Shown: positions 28,315-38,906, counted from the stretch's first letter. The stretch: 64,000 bases of DNA from Campylobacter fetus subsp. fetus (GCF_900475935.1 NZ_LS483431.1:1612001-1676000); one strand, 5' to 3'. Notes: a model not told the origin generated them from the sequence alone. Made by a program: numbers and translations.

Positions 28315-28346
28315 ATAAGTCTTTGATAAAATCCTCAAAGACTTAT
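28315..28346. terminator. Perfect 12-bp stem hairpin after the CRISPR operon
   Basis: ATAAGTCTTTGA and TCAAAGACTTAT pair perfectly around an 8-base loop. It lies 70 bases after the short ORF and 85 bases before the tRNA cluster. A tail of T is lacking on the + strand, so this may be a transcript-end structure or a binding site. Two CTTAAG palindromes lie just upstream. I see no CRISPR repeats in this spacer. Confidence 0.5.
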
Positions 28347-28431
28347 AGCTTAAAAATATTAATTAATAAATTTAGTAGAATTTGAATTAAATATATTAGA
28401 TGATTTGAAAAGAATTTGATAAAAAATTGAA

Positions 28432-28516
28432 TGGTGCGGACGAGAGGACTTGAACCTCCACACCGTAAGGCACCAGATCCTAAGTCTGGCGTGTCTGCCA
28501 ATTTCACCACGTCCGC
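28432..28516 (-). tRNA. tRNA-Leu (anticodon TAG)
   Basis: Class II tRNA with a long variable arm (GTGCCTTACGGTGT) and anticodon loop CTTAGGA. The acceptor GCGGACG pairs with CGTCCGC, and CCA is encoded. First of five minus-strand tRNAs. Confidence 0.96.
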
Positions 28517-28526
28517 ATAAAATAAA

Positions 28527-28603
28527 TGGTACGCCCAAGAGGATTCGAACCTCTGGCCTACGGCTTAGAAGGCCGTTGCTCTATCCAGCTGAGCTATGAG
28601 CGC
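28527..28603 (-). tRNA. tRNA-Arg (anticodon TCT)
   Basis: Cloverleaf with anticodon loop CTTCTAA between paired ACGGC and GCCGT arms, T loop GGTTCGAATCC, and encoded CCA. Confidence 0.95.
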
Positions 28604-28657
28604 ATAGCTAAAAATAAATAACAAAAAAGCTGCAAAAACTCAGCATCTAACTTAAAA

Positions 28658-28734
28658 TGGCGCGCCCGATAGGGGTCGAACCCATAACCTACAGATCCGA
28701 AGTCTGTCGCTCTATCCAATTGAGCTACGAGCGC
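28658..28734 (-). tRNA. tRNA-Arg (anticodon TCG)
   Basis: Anticodon loop CTTCGGA between ACAGA and TCTGT, T loop GGTTCGACCCC, and CCA encoded. It decodes the CGN box. Confidence 0.93.
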
Positions 28735-28758
28735 AACTTGAAATCCATCGATCTAAAA

Positions 28759-28836
28759 TGGGGTGAGTGATGGGAATCGAACCCACGACCCTCAGGACCA
28801 CAATCTGATGCTCTAACCGACTGAGCTACACTCACC
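28759..28836 (-). tRNA. tRNA-His (anticodon GTG)
   Basis: Anticodon loop TTGTGGT with arms CAGA/TCTG-like pairing, acceptor GGTGAGT with the extra 5' G typical of tRNA-His, and CCA encoded. Confidence 0.95.
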
Positions 28837-28839
28837 AAA

Positions 28840-28917
28840 TGGTCGGGGTGAAAGGATTCGAACCTTCGGCCCCTTGGTCCCAAACCAAGTGCGCTAACCA
28901 GACTGCGCTACACCCCG
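28840..28917 (-). tRNA. tRNA-Pro (anticodon TGG)
   Basis: Acceptor CGGGGTG pairs with CACCCCG, anticodon loop TTTGGGA, CCA encoded. First transcribed gene of the five-tRNA cluster. Confidence 0.96.
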
Positions 28918-29036
28918 AAGCATGAGTCTCACTACTTCAAATTAAGAGTTAGAATTATATCTACTTTTTTATACATTGTCAATTAAAACAATCTTAAAAA
29001 CTGAATTTAGCTTAAAATAAAGCCAAATTCATATAA

Positions 29037-29756
29037 TTACTTAGAATGCTTCCTTTTTGCGTACAAATTTATCATCTCAACCGCGAGAGAAAATGCCATC
29101 GCAAAGTATATATATCCTTTTGGAATATGAAATTTAAATCCCTCTCCTACAAGCGCTATTCCTATCATTATAAGAAAAGCCAAAGCAAGAACTTTTATAG
29201 TTGGATTATTATCTACGAAACGACTTATAGATCCGCTAGCAAGCAGCATAACCAAAACAGCCAATATCACAGCTATAATCATGATTTCTATATGATCGGC
29301 CATCCCAACAGCGGTTATAACGCTATCTAATGAAAATACGATATCCAAAATGCCTATTTGGACTATGGTAGCAAAGAAATTAGAAGCACCTTTTGCTTTT
29401 AAGCTATCTTCCTCGTTTTCTCCGGTTGCATGAGAGTGAAGCTCTAAAGTGGATTTTGCTATCAAAAACAGACCTCCGGCTATCAACACGAGATCTCTTC
29501 CTGAAATTTCATAATCAAATAAGCTAAACAAAGGAGTTGTAAGCTTCATGATCCAAAATAAGCTCAAAAGCAATAAAATTCTAGTCACCATAGCAAGTCC
29601 AAGCCCTAAAACTCTAGCTCTATCTCTTTGATGAGCAGGAAGTTTGCCACACAAAATGGCTATAAAAATTATATTATCTATACCTAAAACTATTTCCAAA
29701 CTAGTTAGTGTAAGTAAGCTTATCCAAGCCTCCGGAGAGTAAATCCACTCAAGCAT
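29037..29756 (-). CDS. TerC family integral membrane protein
   Basis: 239 residues with about seven hydrophobic helices. Both metal-site repeats of the TerC family are visible: EIVLGIDNIIFIA (residues 21-33) and DIVFSLDSVITAVGMADH. Family members are linked to tellurium resistance and, more recently, to manganese export and protection of secreted metalloenzymes. It overlaps purN by 8 bases. Confidence 0.9.
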   Translation of the reverse strand: MLEWIYSPEAWISLLTLTSLEIVLGIDNIIFIAILCGKLPAHQRDRARVLGLGLAMVTRILLLLSLFWIMKLTTPLFSLFDYEISGRDLVLIAGGLFLIAKSTLELHSHATGENEEDSLKAKGASNFFATIVQIGILDIVFSLDSVITAVGMADHIEIMIIAVILAVLVMLLASGSISRFVDNNPTIKVLALAFLIMIGIALVGEGFKFHIPKGYIYFAMAFSLAVEMINLYAKRKHSK

Positions 29757-30336
29757 TATTTTCCTTGTTTGTTAAAATATTTATGATCGTTTTTGGTAAA
29801 ATTTCGTGTTCTATCTTGTGAATGGTCTCTTCCCACTCTTCAAAAGTTTTCGAGTTTCTTTGAAATGTCTCTTGAGCTATGATTTTACCACCGTCTAGCT
29901 CTTCGCTGACAGAATGAACGCTCACTCCGCCGACAGCCATATCGCTATCAAAGCTCTCTTTTATGGCATGAGCGCCTTTAAAAAGCGGTAAAATGCTCGG
30001 ATGAAGATTAATTGCTTTTATTTTTGAAGTAAAAACATGAGTTAAAATCCTCATAAAACCGGCTAAAACAGTCAAATCTATCTCGTTTTTTTCTATCTCT
30101 TTAACCAAAGCCGCATCAAATTCCTCTCTTGAGATAAACTTAGAACTATCGATAATGAGAGTTTCAAGCCCGAATTTTTTAGCTCTCTCTATCCCATAAG
30201 CGTCAGTTTTGTTGCAAATGAGTAGTTTTGCGACTATTTTTACGTCTCCAAAAACTTTTCCGTGCACTTTTTCTAGTATCGCTTCTAAATTTGAACCGCT
30301 ACCGCTAAACAATATAGCTATATTTTTTACAACCAT
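29749..30336 (-). CDS. purN: Phosphoribosylglycinamide formyltransferase
   Basis: 195 residues, the normal length. Transfers formyl from 10-formyl-THF to GAR in purine synthesis. Motifs: nucleotide loop FSGSGSNLEAIL, the active site INLHPSILPLFKG with catalytic Asn/His, and the conserved Asp in VSEELDGGKII. Overlaps nnr by 10 bases. Confidence 0.94.
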   Translation of the reverse strand: MVVKNIAILFSGSGSNLEAILEKVHGKVFGDVKIVAKLLICNKTDAYGIERAKKFGLETLIIDSSKFISREEFDAALVKEIEKNEIDLTVLAGFMRILTHVFTSKIKAINLHPSILPLFKGAHAIKESFDSDMAVGGVSVHSVSEELDGGKIIAQETFQRNSKTFEEWEETIHKIEHEILPKTIINILTNKENNA

Positions 30337-31712
30337 TTAAGTCCTTCTATAATGTCATTTGGCGTGAAACTATAATCGTTTGCTTTGTAATTTTGCGCCG
30401 TTTTTTGATGAGCTAAAACTCCACTTATCGCTGAGTCAAGCGGGCTAAAACCTTGAGCCAAAAATCCAAGAAGTATTCCGCAAAGTGCGTCGCCGCTTCC
30501 TGCTACTGCTAAACTCGGGGTGCCTAAATTTGATACGTAAAGTACGCCGTTTTTGGCTATAATGGCGTTTGCGCCTTTTAAAACCAAAACGCAAGAAAAG
30601 GTTTTAGAAAATTCTCTAGACAGCTCAAAGCGGCTTCTTTGCACATCTTCTATACTGAAATTTCCAAATCCGGCTATATTTAAAAGACTAGAAAACTCTT
30701 TTGGATGAGGAGTTAAAATGGCGTCATCTTTAACCATAAAACTCAAAATTTCTTTTTTATAAAACATATCTGCATCGACCACGCAAGGTCTAGTCAATAT
30801 CTCGTTTATATCAAATTTAGCTTCTCCAAGCCCCATTCCAACAGCGACCGCGTCCGCTCCTTTGAAACTATTTTTTTGCATGATCTCTTCATCTAAATTT
30901 ATATTTTGTCCATTTAAATTTACAACACTAACTCTACCGGAGCCCATTTTTAGCGCAGCTTTAGCACAAATTTTAGCAGCTCCGCTTAACTCGCCGCAAG
31001 CCACGAAAGCATGGCCGAAATCGCCCTTATTTGTATTTAAAATCTCTCGACTAGGAAGCCTAAGATCGTCAAACTCAAGTAAAAAATCGCTACTAGAACT
31101 TGAAAATTTACTTTCGCAAATACCTAAATTCGAGCATACTATTTCACCTACAAAATCTTTTGCAGCGTCGCTATAAAGTCCTAGTTTTCTCGCACCCATA
31201 GTTACGGTAAAATCGGCATTAAAGCAGGCCCCTAAAATGCGTCCGTTTTTTTCAAGTCCGCTTGGAAAGTCGATCGCTATCTTAAGAGAGGAAGTATTAT
31301 TTATCAAATTTAACATTTGCACGATTTTTTCGTCCAAATTTTTATTTAGTCCACTACCGAATATCCCGTCAATTACGCAATCCACTCTATCCAAACTCAA
31401 ATTTTCACACATTTTTACGCCGATTTGCTTAGCTATTTTTAGTTGAGTTTTGCAATTTTCATTTAAATTTGAAGTGGTGAAAAACAGTTCGCACTCATAA
31501 TCCCCCTCAAGCATTCTAGCAGCTGCTATAGCGTCGCTTGCATTGTTTCCGCCTCCGCAAACAACAAGGATTTTTGAGCCTATTTTCAAATTTACCCTTA
31601 CTAAATTTGCTACACTAAGAGCTGCATTTTCTTGTAAAATAAGCTCATTTAAACCATAATTTAAAATGCAATTTTTATCAAATTTATCACTGCTTATAAA
31701 TAATTTTTTCAC
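30327..31712 (-). CDS. nnr: Bifunctional NAD(P)HX epimerase/dehydratase
   Basis: 461 residues. The N-terminal YjeF/NnrE epimerase domain shows VVCGGGNNASDAIAAARML and IDFPSGL. The C-terminal NnrD kinase-like dehydratase domain shows TPHPKEFSSLL, LKGANAII and SLAVAGSGDALCGILLGFLAQG. It repairs hydrated NAD(P)H. The N-terminal domain is slightly short. Both domains appear intact. Confidence 0.9.
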   Translation of the reverse strand: MKKLFISSDKFDKNCILNYGLNELILQENAALSVANLVRVNLKIGSKILVVCGGGNNASDAIAAARMLEGDYECELFFTTSNLNENCKTQLKIAKQIGVKMCENLSLDRVDCVIDGIFGSGLNKNLDEKIVQMLNLINNTSSLKIAIDFPSGLEKNGRILGACFNADFTVTMGARKLGLYSDAAKDFVGEIVCSNLGICESKFSSSSSDFLLEFDDLRLPSREILNTNKGDFGHAFVACGELSGAAKICAKAALKMGSGRVSVVNLNGQNINLDEEIMQKNSFKGADAVAVGMGLGEAKFDINEILTRPCVVDADMFYKKEILSFMVKDDAILTPHPKEFSSLLNIAGFGNFSIEDVQRSRFELSREFSKTFSCVLVLKGANAIIAKNGVLYVSNLGTPSLAVAGSGDALCGILLGFLAQGFSPLDSAISGVLAHQKTAQNYKANDYSFTPNDIIEGLKWL

Positions 31713-33223
31713 ATTTTCATCCTATAACTGAGACTCTCAAGCATATGAACTTTACTAATATTTTCTTTACCCTCAAGATCGGCTATAGTTCTAGCAACTT
31801 TTAGCGTTTTATTGATACCTCGTTGACTCAAATGATAATTAACAATCGCTTTATTTAAAGTAATCTTAGCATCTTTATCGCATTGACAAAACTTAGCAAT
31901 CTCCGCATCTTTTAACTTTCCGTTTAGCTCACTCTGACCGCGTACAATCTGTTTTTTAAAAGCTTCTAAAACCATACGATGCATATCTTCGCTGCTAAGA
32001 CTTGGTTTATCTTCGCTGTTTATTTCACCCATTGCAACATAGATATCTATCCTATCAAGAAGAGCTTTTGAGATCATACTTTGATATCTTGCTATATCTT
32101 TATCGCTACATCTGCAGTTGTTAAATTTACTAAAAGCATTTCCGCAAGGGCAAGGATTCATAGCCGCAACAAATAAAAACTTAGTTTCATAACTAGTTTT
32201 TGAATTTACGCGAGAGATGTTGATTTTATTATCTTCTAACGGTTCTCTTAAGCTTTCAAGTACCTGTTTACCGAAATGCGGAAACTCATCAAAAAATAAA
32301 ACTCCGCCATTTGCTAAAGCAACTTCACCTATCTTTGCCATACCGCTTCCACCGCCAAAAATAGAGCTTCTCGTGCTTGTATGGTGTGGACTGCGAAATG
32401 CTCTTAAAGAGCTAAAATCACAATTATTTGAGTTTAAAGACTGATACGCACTAGCTAAAAGTATCTCACTCAAACTCTGCGGCGGAAGAATATAAGCAAG
32501 GCGCTTTGCGCTCATAGATTTTCCACACCCTGGGCTTCCTTCAAAAAGTATATTATGCATACCTGCGGCACTTATAATGCAAGCCCTTTTGGCTCTTTCT
32601 TGACCTTTTATATCCTTAAAATCTAGTTCGTAATTAAAATTCGGAACAAATTTTTTATCGTTTATTTCTATAACATTTTCAAAAAGAGGATGAGACGATA
32701 CTATTTTGCAGCTTTGCTTAAACTCTTCATTTAAGAAAAAATCTCTAGCTTCGTTTAAATTTGAAACCGTAAAAACGGTTAAATTCGGTATCATTGCAGC
32801 TTTTAGCGCGATATCTTTGGGAAGTAAAACATTTGCACTTTTAGTCTTTACGCTAAGAAATAAGAGCACAGAAAATAGCTCGGCACTGCTCTTTAAACTA
32901 CCATCTAAACTAAGTTCTCCAAATACGAAAAAATCACTATCAAATTTCTCTTTTTGCAACAAAATAAGAAGCGCTATAGGTAGATCAAAGTGCGAGCCGT
33001 CTTTTTTAACATCGCTAGGGCTTAAGTTTATGACGATTTTCATAGCAGGTAGATTAAAGTCTTTTATGACCACAAGTGCAGATCTCACTCTAGTCACAGA
33101 CTCTTTTATGGTAGTACTTGCAAGACCGACTATATCAAATCCAGGAAGCGCTCTAAGAAAAGTAGATTCTATATCTATGATATGTAATTTACTGCCTAAA
33201 CAAGCACTTTTTAGAGATTTCAT
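31709..33223 (-). CDS. comM: YifB/ComM family Mg-chelatase-like AAA ATPase
   Basis: 504 residues. The N-terminal Lon-protease-like fold (ALPGFDIVGLASTTIKESVTR; INLSPSDVKKDGSHFDLPIA) is followed by the AAA module with Walker A FEGSPGCGKSMSAKRLA, Walker B GVLFFDEFPHF, and a Cys cluster PCPCGNAF..CRC. ComM is a helicase that helps branch migration in natural transformation. It overlaps its neighbours by 4 bases on each side. Confidence 0.92.
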   Translation of the reverse strand: MKSLKSACLGSKLHIIDIESTFLRALPGFDIVGLASTTIKESVTRVRSALVVIKDFNLPAMKIVINLSPSDVKKDGSHFDLPIALLILLQKEKFDSDFFVFGELSLDGSLKSSAELFSVLLFLSVKTKSANVLLPKDIALKAAMIPNLTVFTVSNLNEARDFFLNEEFKQSCKIVSSHPLFENVIEINDKKFVPNFNYELDFKDIKGQERAKRACIISAAGMHNILFEGSPGCGKSMSAKRLAYILPPQSLSEILLASAYQSLNSNNCDFSSLRAFRSPHHTSTRSSIFGGGSGMAKIGEVALANGGVLFFDEFPHFGKQVLESLREPLEDNKINISRVNSKTSYETKFLFVAAMNPCPCGNAFSKFNNCRCSDKDIARYQSMISKALLDRIDIYVAMGEINSEDKPSLSSEDMHRMVLEAFKKQIVRGQSELNGKLKDAEIAKFCQCDKDAKITLNKAIVNYHLSQRGINKTLKVARTIADLEGKENISKVHMLESLSYRMKM

Positions 33224-33738
33224 ATCGGTTTTAGCTTTGATTTTTTCTTGTACTCTTTATCAAATTTTTTGCGTTTGTTAAATCCAATTTTTTCTATAAA
33301 AAGATGTCCGTCTAAATGATCGTTTTCATGCTGAATAGCCACAGACAAAAGTCCATCTGCTTCTAGCTCTTTTAAATTTCCAAATCTATCTTGAAACTGT
33401 ATTTTAATATCTTTAGCACGTTTCACATCTTCATAGTACCCAGGTACGCTAAGGCAGCCTTCTTGATATACGATTTCACCGTCTTTGGATATAAATTTTG
33501 GATTGATTATCTCTAAAAGATCATTTTTATCTTGCACTTCATCTTCGTTTATTAAATTTATTATAAAAACTCTAATTGGTTTACCGACTTGTATAGCAGC
33601 TAACCCTATGCCGTTTTTTGCTATCATTGTATCATACATATCATCTAAAAACTTTGCTAGCTCATTATCAAATTTGACAACGTCTGCGCTTTTTTCAAAA
33701 AGTCTTTTATCAGGATAGGTAATTACATCTAAAATCAT
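33220..33738 (-). CDS. def: Peptide deformylase
   Basis: 172 residues. Removes formyl from new N-terminal methionines; Fe/Zn enzyme. All three motifs are present: GIGLAAIQVG, EGCLSVPG and QHENDHLDG (HExxH-type metal site). Its first gene neighbour is the degenerate GGDEF gene, with clpP and tig beyond, a familiar Campylobacter grouping. Confidence 0.95.
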   Translation of the reverse strand: MILDVITYPDKRLFEKSADVVKFDNELAKFLDDMYDTMIAKNGIGLAAIQVGKPIRVFIINLINEDEVQDKNDLLEIINPKFISKDGEIVYQEGCLSVPGYYEDVKRAKDIKIQFQDRFGNLKELEADGLLSVAIQHENDHLDGHLFIEKIGFNKRKKFDKEYKKKSKLKPI

Positions 33739-34821
33739 CTAATTTCCTTCTATAACCTCATAAAGCTTAGCTCTTTTTCCGCTTTTTGCTAATCCATCAA
33801 GGGCTTTTGAAAGTGTCTCTTCTACGCTATGTTTTAAATTTAACGCCGCTACAGATATCTCTATATCCATATCTATCTCATCTTCGGCTATAAAAAATGT
33901 AGTTTGGTAGAGCATTTGGCCTACTCTATCGCACGCTTTTTTAGCGCCTTCTATATCCGTATGTTTCATTATCATACCAAAATATCCATCACCATAATGC
34001 GCTACGACATCGCTTCTTCTTGAAGTTTTTAGCAAAATTTTAGCTATATTTCTTAGTATTCCGTTTTTGTCTTTCAAACTAGGTATGTTGTTTAAAACAC
34101 TGTCTTTTACATGTATCAGCATAACACTTACATTGTAGTTATATCTTTTTACATGATCAAACTCGTCTTCTAATACTTTTAAGAAATATTTTTTATTATA
34201 CACTCCAAATTTAGAATCATAAATAGACTGCTCTTCTACGTTTTTGAATATACGATTTACATCTTCATAGCTATTTTTAATAACATCTAAATGTCTCTCC
34301 ATAAGAGTATTTAGCTTATCTAATTCGTCGCTAAATGACTTTATAGCAGCTTGCACCTCAAGCGGATTTGCATTTGCCTTTGTCTCTTCTAGTCTTTTTT
34401 TGACTATACCTTTCATAATAACTAAATTTTTATATATAAGAGTGATGACTTGAAGCATATTTTTAATCTGACCAAAACCTAATTTGATCTCTTTTTCGAT
34501 CAAAGCCTGCTTCTCTAATACGTCATCTTTATCATAATCTATAAGCTCTAAAACTTTTTTTTGAAATGACGAGGACTTAGACTCTAAAAGTTTTCTAAAA
34601 TATATATCAAAATTTTCAGGAGTTGCTTGGATATTGTCATCGCTTAACTGTTTTAAAACAGTCTGTGAGAATTTATTTAAATCAACGGCTACTTCATCGT
34701 TTTTATCTGAATTTTTTACTTTTACCGCTTCTTCGCGACTTCTCTCAGCAACAGACTTAGTGATCTGATTTTGTTGAACTATATTTGGCGAAACATCTTT
34801 ATCATCTCTTAACTTAACCAC
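33739..34821 (-). CDS. Degenerate GGDEF-domain protein
   Basis: 360 residues. The N-terminal 190 are helical and charged with coiled-coil potential. The C-terminal domain (about 195-355) follows the diguanylate cyclase fold: VYNKKYFLKVLEDEFDHVKRYN, then SRRSDVVAHYGDGYFGMIM where the GGDEF loop should be. The loop reads YGDGY, lacking the canonical Gly-Gly-(Asp/Glu)-Glu-Phe, so cyclase activity is doubtful. It could be a sensor or scaffold. Directly adjacent to def, with an 11-base gap to clpP. Confidence 0.75.
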   Translation of the reverse strand: MVKLRDDKDVSPNIVQQNQITKSVAERSREEAVKVKNSDKNDEVAVDLNKFSQTVLKQLSDDNIQATPENFDIYFRKLLESKSSSFQKKVLELIDYDKDDVLEKQALIEKEIKLGFGQIKNMLQVITLIYKNLVIMKGIVKKRLEETKANANPLEVQAAIKSFSDELDKLNTLMERHLDVIKNSYEDVNRIFKNVEEQSIYDSKFGVYNKKYFLKVLEDEFDHVKRYNYNVSVMLIHVKDSVLNNIPSLKDKNGILRNIAKILLKTSRRSDVVAHYGDGYFGMIMKHTDIEGAKKACDRVGQMLYQTTFFIAEDEIDMDIEISVAALNLKHSVEETLSKALDGLAKSGKRAKLYEVIEGN

Positions 34822-34832
34822 TAAAACCTCAC

Positions 34833-35423
34833 TTATTTAAAGCTTTTCTCCAAGACATTATCTATAAGTCCATACTCAGCTGCTTCATGGGCACTCATAA
34901 AAAAGTCTCTATCCGTATCTTTAGCTATTTTAGCAAGTTTTTGACCTGTATTTTTAGCTAAAGTGCTATTTAATACCTCTTTTAAGCGTAAAATTTCTTT
35001 CGCTTGAATTTCTATATCGGTTGCTTGACCTCTAGCACCGCCTAAAGGCTGATGGATCATTATACGCGAGTTTGGAAGAGCGTAACGCTTTCCTTTTGTT
35101 CCGCAACTAAGTAAAAAAGCGCCCATACTAGCAGCTTGTCCTATACAAATAGTGCAAACATCTGGTTTTATATAATTCATAGTATCATATATACTAAATC
35201 CGCTCGTTACGACTCCGCCTGGGCTATTTATATATAGATATATATCTTTGTCCGGATCTTCAGCTTCTAAAAATAGCATTTGAGCCACTATGGCGCTTGC
35301 CATTGCATCTTCTATCTCACCGCTTAGCATTATAATACGATCTTTTAAAAGGCGAGAATATATATCGTAACTTCTCTCGCCTTTGCTAGTTCTTTCAACT
35401 ACGTAAGGGATATAATAACTCAT
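34833..35423 (-). CDS. clpP: ATP-dependent Clp protease proteolytic subunit
   Basis: 196 residues. Catalytic Ser in [11 protein letters not shown], His in [12 protein letters not shown], and Asp in the following KDTDRDFFM segment. Forms the 14-mer chamber used by ClpX/ClpA. It is translated in one unit with tig: the clpP start overlaps the tig stop. Confidence 0.96.
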   Translation of the reverse strand: MSYYIPYVVERTSKGERSYDIYSRLLKDRIIMLSGEIEDAMASAIVAQMLFLEAEDPDKDIYLYINSPGGVVTSGFSIYDTMNYIKPDVCTICIGQAASMGAFLLSCGTKGKRYALPNSRIMIHQPLGGARGQATDIEIQAKEILRLKEVLNSTLAKNTGQKLAKIAKDTDRDFFMSAHEAAEYGLIDNVLEKSFK

Positions 35424-36730
35424 TATTCGCCCTTATCTTCTTTATTACCACTTTTAAATAAATTATTAAATAATTTCTCTTCTATCATAGCCATTTTAAC
35501 TGCTGGAAGCATGCCTTGTTTTTTGTAGCTTTCTAAATGCTCTTTTGGGTCAATTCCATATCTATAGGCTTCAAAATATACCGCCTGTAAAAGCTCATTA
35601 TCGCTCACGGTAATACCTTTTTGCTTTGCTAATTCATCTATGATAAATGTAAGCTGAACGCTTTTTATAGCTTCATTTTTATAAGTTTCTCTCTGTTTTT
35701 TAAGAGCTTCTTTATCTTCGCGGAATTTTTTCATCTCATCTTCACTAAAATTTCCCCAAGCACTTCTAAATTGCATATCAATCTCTTGCTCTACTATATT
35801 ATTAGGTAGATCAAATTTAAATTTTTCTACTGCTTTATCTGCAAATTTAGGCTTCAAATCCTCATTTAAAAGTTTTTGGAATTTATCTGCTCTGATCTGC
35901 TCTTTGATTCTATCTTCTAGTTGCTCGGCAGTTGGATTTTCTTCATTAGGCATTAGTTTTTTAAGAGTTTCTTCATCTAATTTTCCAGCTTTTTTACCTT
36001 GAATCTCGTGTAATTTTACTTTAAAAACAGCAGATTTTCCGGCAAGATGATCAGCACCGTACTCCGCAGGAAAAGTAACATTTACATCTTTTTGTTCGCC
36101 TACTTTTAAACCTAACATACCATCTTCAAATCCCGGTATAAACTGTCCGCTTCCTATCTCAAGAAGATAGCCTTCGGCTTTCCCACCCTCAAAAGCTTCG
36201 CCATCTACAAATCCTTCAAAATCAAATTTAGCAAAATCACCTTTTTCTAAACTCTCTTTTTCAACTTTCTCAAGAGGAGCTATCATTTTCAAAAACTCAT
36301 TTATCTTCTCTTCGATCTCTTTTTTGGTAACTTTAGGAGTTGTATATTCAGGAATAATCTCCTCATAACCATCAACTTTAACTTCTGGTTTGAACGAAAT
36401 TTCAAGCTCAATATCTATATTTCCGTCTTTTTCATCAAATTTAAGTATCATAGGCTCACCGATTATATCGCTAGATTTTTTAGCGATCAATTTTAAGCTC
36501 TCGTTTACTATATCTCTAAATATTTCACTTTTAGCATCATTTTCTAAGTCTTTTCCGTATCTTTTTAACACTTGCGCAACCGGAACTTTTCCTTTTCTAA
36601 AACCATCAATTTTTATATTTTTAGCAGCTTTCTTAGCTAAATTTTCAACCTTGGCGTTAAGCTCACTTGCTTTAACTTCAGTTTGCGCAGCAGCATTTGC
36701 TGTGTTTAAAAGTTTTGCTTTAACTTCCAT
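35423..36730 (-). CDS. tig: Trigger factor
   Basis: 435 residues from MEVKAKLLN, which is preceded by an AAGGAAAATA ribosome site; an upstream start would add 15 residues with no ribosome site. The N-terminal ribosome-binding domain carries the signature GFRKGKVP. The FKBP-type PPIase domain is centred on [20 protein letters not shown], and the rest is the helical chaperone domain. Ribosome-bound folding factor. Confidence 0.95.
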   Translation of the reverse strand: MEVKAKLLNTANAAAQTEVKASELNAKVENLAKKAAKNIKIDGFRKGKVPVAQVLKRYGKDLENDAKSEIFRDIVNESLKLIAKKSSDIIGEPMILKFDEKDGNIDIELEISFKPEVKVDGYEEIIPEYTTPKVTKKEIEEKINEFLKMIAPLEKVEKESLEKGDFAKFDFEGFVDGEAFEGGKAEGYLLEIGSGQFIPGFEDGMLGLKVGEQKDVNVTFPAEYGADHLAGKSAVFKVKLHEIQGKKAGKLDEETLKKLMPNEENPTAEQLEDRIKEQIRADKFQKLLNEDLKPKFADKAVEKFKFDLPNNIVEQEIDMQFRSAWGNFSEDEMKKFREDKEALKKQRETYKNEAIKSVQLTFIIDELAKQKGITVSDNELLQAVYFEAYRYGIDPKEHLESYKKQGMLPAVKMAMIEEKLFNNLFKSGNKEDKGE

Positions 36731-36863
36731 TATTTTCCTTTTATTATGATAAAAAATTATCTCGCAATATATCAAATTTTTGCTTTATTTAAGTATAAAT
36801 TAGTAAATTTATTACTATAAAAGTCAAAATATTGTAAAATCGCAAAAATTTTTAAGGTGATTA

Positions 36864-37451
36864 ATGTTTGATCAAAATAGAAAAATCGAATTTGAAAAAT
36901 GCGTTAAAACAATGCTGGAAATTTTAGGCGAAAATCCAGATAGAGAAGGACTTTTAAATACTCCAAAAAGAGTTGCAAAAGCTTATGAATTCATTACAAG
37001 CGGATATTGGCAAGATCCAAAAGATGTTCTGAATGACGCAATGTTTGATAGCAGCAACAATGAAATGGTTTTGCTAAAAGATATCGAGTTTTACAGTATT
37101 TGCGAGCATCATTTGCTTCCTATTATCGGTAGAGCTCACGTCGCTTATATACCAGACGGAAAAGTTGTAGGACTTAGCAAAATTCCAAGAATGGTAAATA
37201 TATATGCAAGACGTCTGCAAATTCAAGAGCAAATGACAGAGCAAATCGCTCAAGCTCTTCAAGATGCAATAAGTCCAAAAGGCGTTGGAGTAGTAGTCGA
37301 AGCAAGACATATGTGCATAGAGATGCGAGGAGTAGAAAAGATAAACTCTACAACGACGACATCGGCTTTAAGAGGGATATTTATAAAAAATGCGGAAACT
37401 AGAAAAGAGTTTTTTGATCTTATTAATTCTCCAAAATCGGTGAAATTTTGA
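36864..37451 (+). CDS. folE: GTP cyclohydrolase I
   Basis: 195 residues. First step of folate synthesis. Zinc site and active site: [20 protein letters not shown] and [11 protein letters not shown]. Runs divergently from tig across a 133-base AT-rich spacer. Its stop codon overlaps the TTG start of fliI. Confidence 0.95.
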   Translation: MFDQNRKIEFEKCVKTMLEILGENPDREGLLNTPKRVAKAYEFITSGYWQDPKDVLNDAMFDSSNNEMVLLKDIEFYSICEHHLLPIIGRAHVAYIPDGKVVGLSKIPRMVNIYARRLQIQEQMTEQIAQALQDAISPKGVGVVVEARHMCIEMRGVEKINSTTTTSALRGIFIKNAETRKEFFDLINSPKSVKF

Positions 37452-38752
37452 GCTTAGAAAATATTAAAAGTAAACTTAGCAAGAGTAAAAGCTTATCTAG
37501 CATATTCGGTATCATTACAAAAATCACTACAAATAATATGGAGATAACAGGGCTTCGTCCGAGTATAGGTGATATCGTACGAATAATAAGCATAGATGGC
37601 AATAAAAATGAGCTTGGTATGGTAACTGGATTAAATCAAACAGGAGCTAGCGTAAGTCCTTTTGGATTTGTAGAAGGATTTAAAATAGGAGACCGAGTGT
37701 ATGCTAGTGATCAAGGTATGAGCATACCAGTAGGCGAGTCACTTTTGGGTAGAGTAGTAGATCCATTTATGAATCCAAAAGACTCTAAAGGTGCCATAGA
37801 AGCTACGACTTACGTTCCGATAATGCAGATGCCTATTCCTGCTATGAAAAGAGGACTTATAAATGAGCCTTTTAGCGTCGGAGTAAAAACTATAGATGGA
37901 CTTTTAACCTGCGGCAAAGGTCAAAAATTAGGGATTTTTGCAGGAAGCGGAGTTGGGAAATCAACTCTAATGGGAATGATTGTAAAAAACTCCGTAGCGC
38001 CAATAAAAGTTGTAGCTCTTATCGGCGAACGCGGACGTGAAGTACCTGAGTTTATAGAAAAAAACTTAAATGGCGATCTATCAAATACCGTTATAATAGT
38101 AGCGACAAGCGACGATAGTCCTCTTATGAGAAAATATGGAGCATTTTGTGCTATGAGCGTAGCAGAATATTTTAAAAGTAGCGGAAGAGACGTACTATTT
38201 ATAATGGACAGCGTTACTAGATTTGCTATGGCTCAAAGAGAAATCGGACTTGCTTTAGGAGAACCTCCTACAAGCAAAGGCTATCCGCCAAGCGTATTAA
38301 CTATACTTCCACAACTTATGGAAAGAGCGGGAAAAGAGGAAGGAAAAGGCAGCATAACCGCGTTTTTTACTGTTTTGGTTGAAGGAGACGATATGAGCGA
38401 TCCTATAGCAGATCAAAGCAGAAGCATACTTGATGGACATATCGTATTAAGCAGAGAATTGACTGATTTTGGAATTTATCCGCCTATAAATATCTTAAAC
38501 TCTGCAAGTCGTGTTATGGGAGATGTAACTTCAAAAGAACATAGAGCTAATGCTTCTAAATTTAAAAGACTATTTTCCATGCTCAAAGAAAACGAAGTAT
38601 TGATAAGAATAGGAGCATATCAAAAAGGTATAGACAAAGAATTAGACAGCGCGATATCAAAAAAAGGATTTATGGAAGAATTTATGAAACAAAATCCTAC
38701 AGAAGGTTTTAAATTTGAAGATACGATTAAAATGCTTGAAGGGATAAAATAA
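37448..38752 (+). CDS. fliI: Flagellar protein export ATPase FliI
   Basis: 434 residues. Drives type III export of flagellar parts. Walker [14 protein letters not shown], the F1-like segment [16 protein letters not shown], and [21 protein letters not shown] are canonical. TTG start overlapping the folE stop (TTGA), so translation is coupled to a folate gene. Confidence 0.94.
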   Translation: MSLENIKSKLSKSKSLSSIFGIITKITTNNMEITGLRPSIGDIVRIISIDGNKNELGMVTGLNQTGASVSPFGFVEGFKIGDRVYASDQGMSIPVGESLLGRVVDPFMNPKDSKGAIEATTYVPIMQMPIPAMKRGLINEPFSVGVKTIDGLLTCGKGQKLGIFAGSGVGKSTLMGMIVKNSVAPIKVVALIGERGREVPEFIEKNLNGDLSNTVIIVATSDDSPLMRKYGAFCAMSVAEYFKSSGRDVLFIMDSVTRFAMAQREIGLALGEPPTSKGYPPSVLTILPQLMERAGKEEGKGSITAFFTVLVEGDDMSDPIADQSRSILDGHIVLSRELTDFGIYPPINILNSASRVMGDVTSKEHRANASKFKRLFSMLKENEVLIRIGAYQKGIDKELDSAISKKGFMEEFMKQNPTEGFKFEDTIKMLEGIK

Positions 38753-38906
38753 CGCTCTATAAGGCAACTCAGGCATTGTAAATTTAGATATTTTGATAGT
38801 AGATATCAAGTATAAATAATTTTTATAATTTTTGTTTTCATTTACTAAATTTTAAAGCAAAATTTATAAAAATTGTTATATCATTCAGAAATAAAAGATA
38901 AAGTTT

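Noticed and set aside
28245-28431. Possible CRISPR array after the cas operon
   Set aside because: Only a single hairpin and two CTTAAG palindromes; no repeat-spacer periodicity.
29046-29330. 94-codon plus-strand frame over terC
   Set aside because: Antisense shadow of a well-supported TerC gene without a ribosome site.
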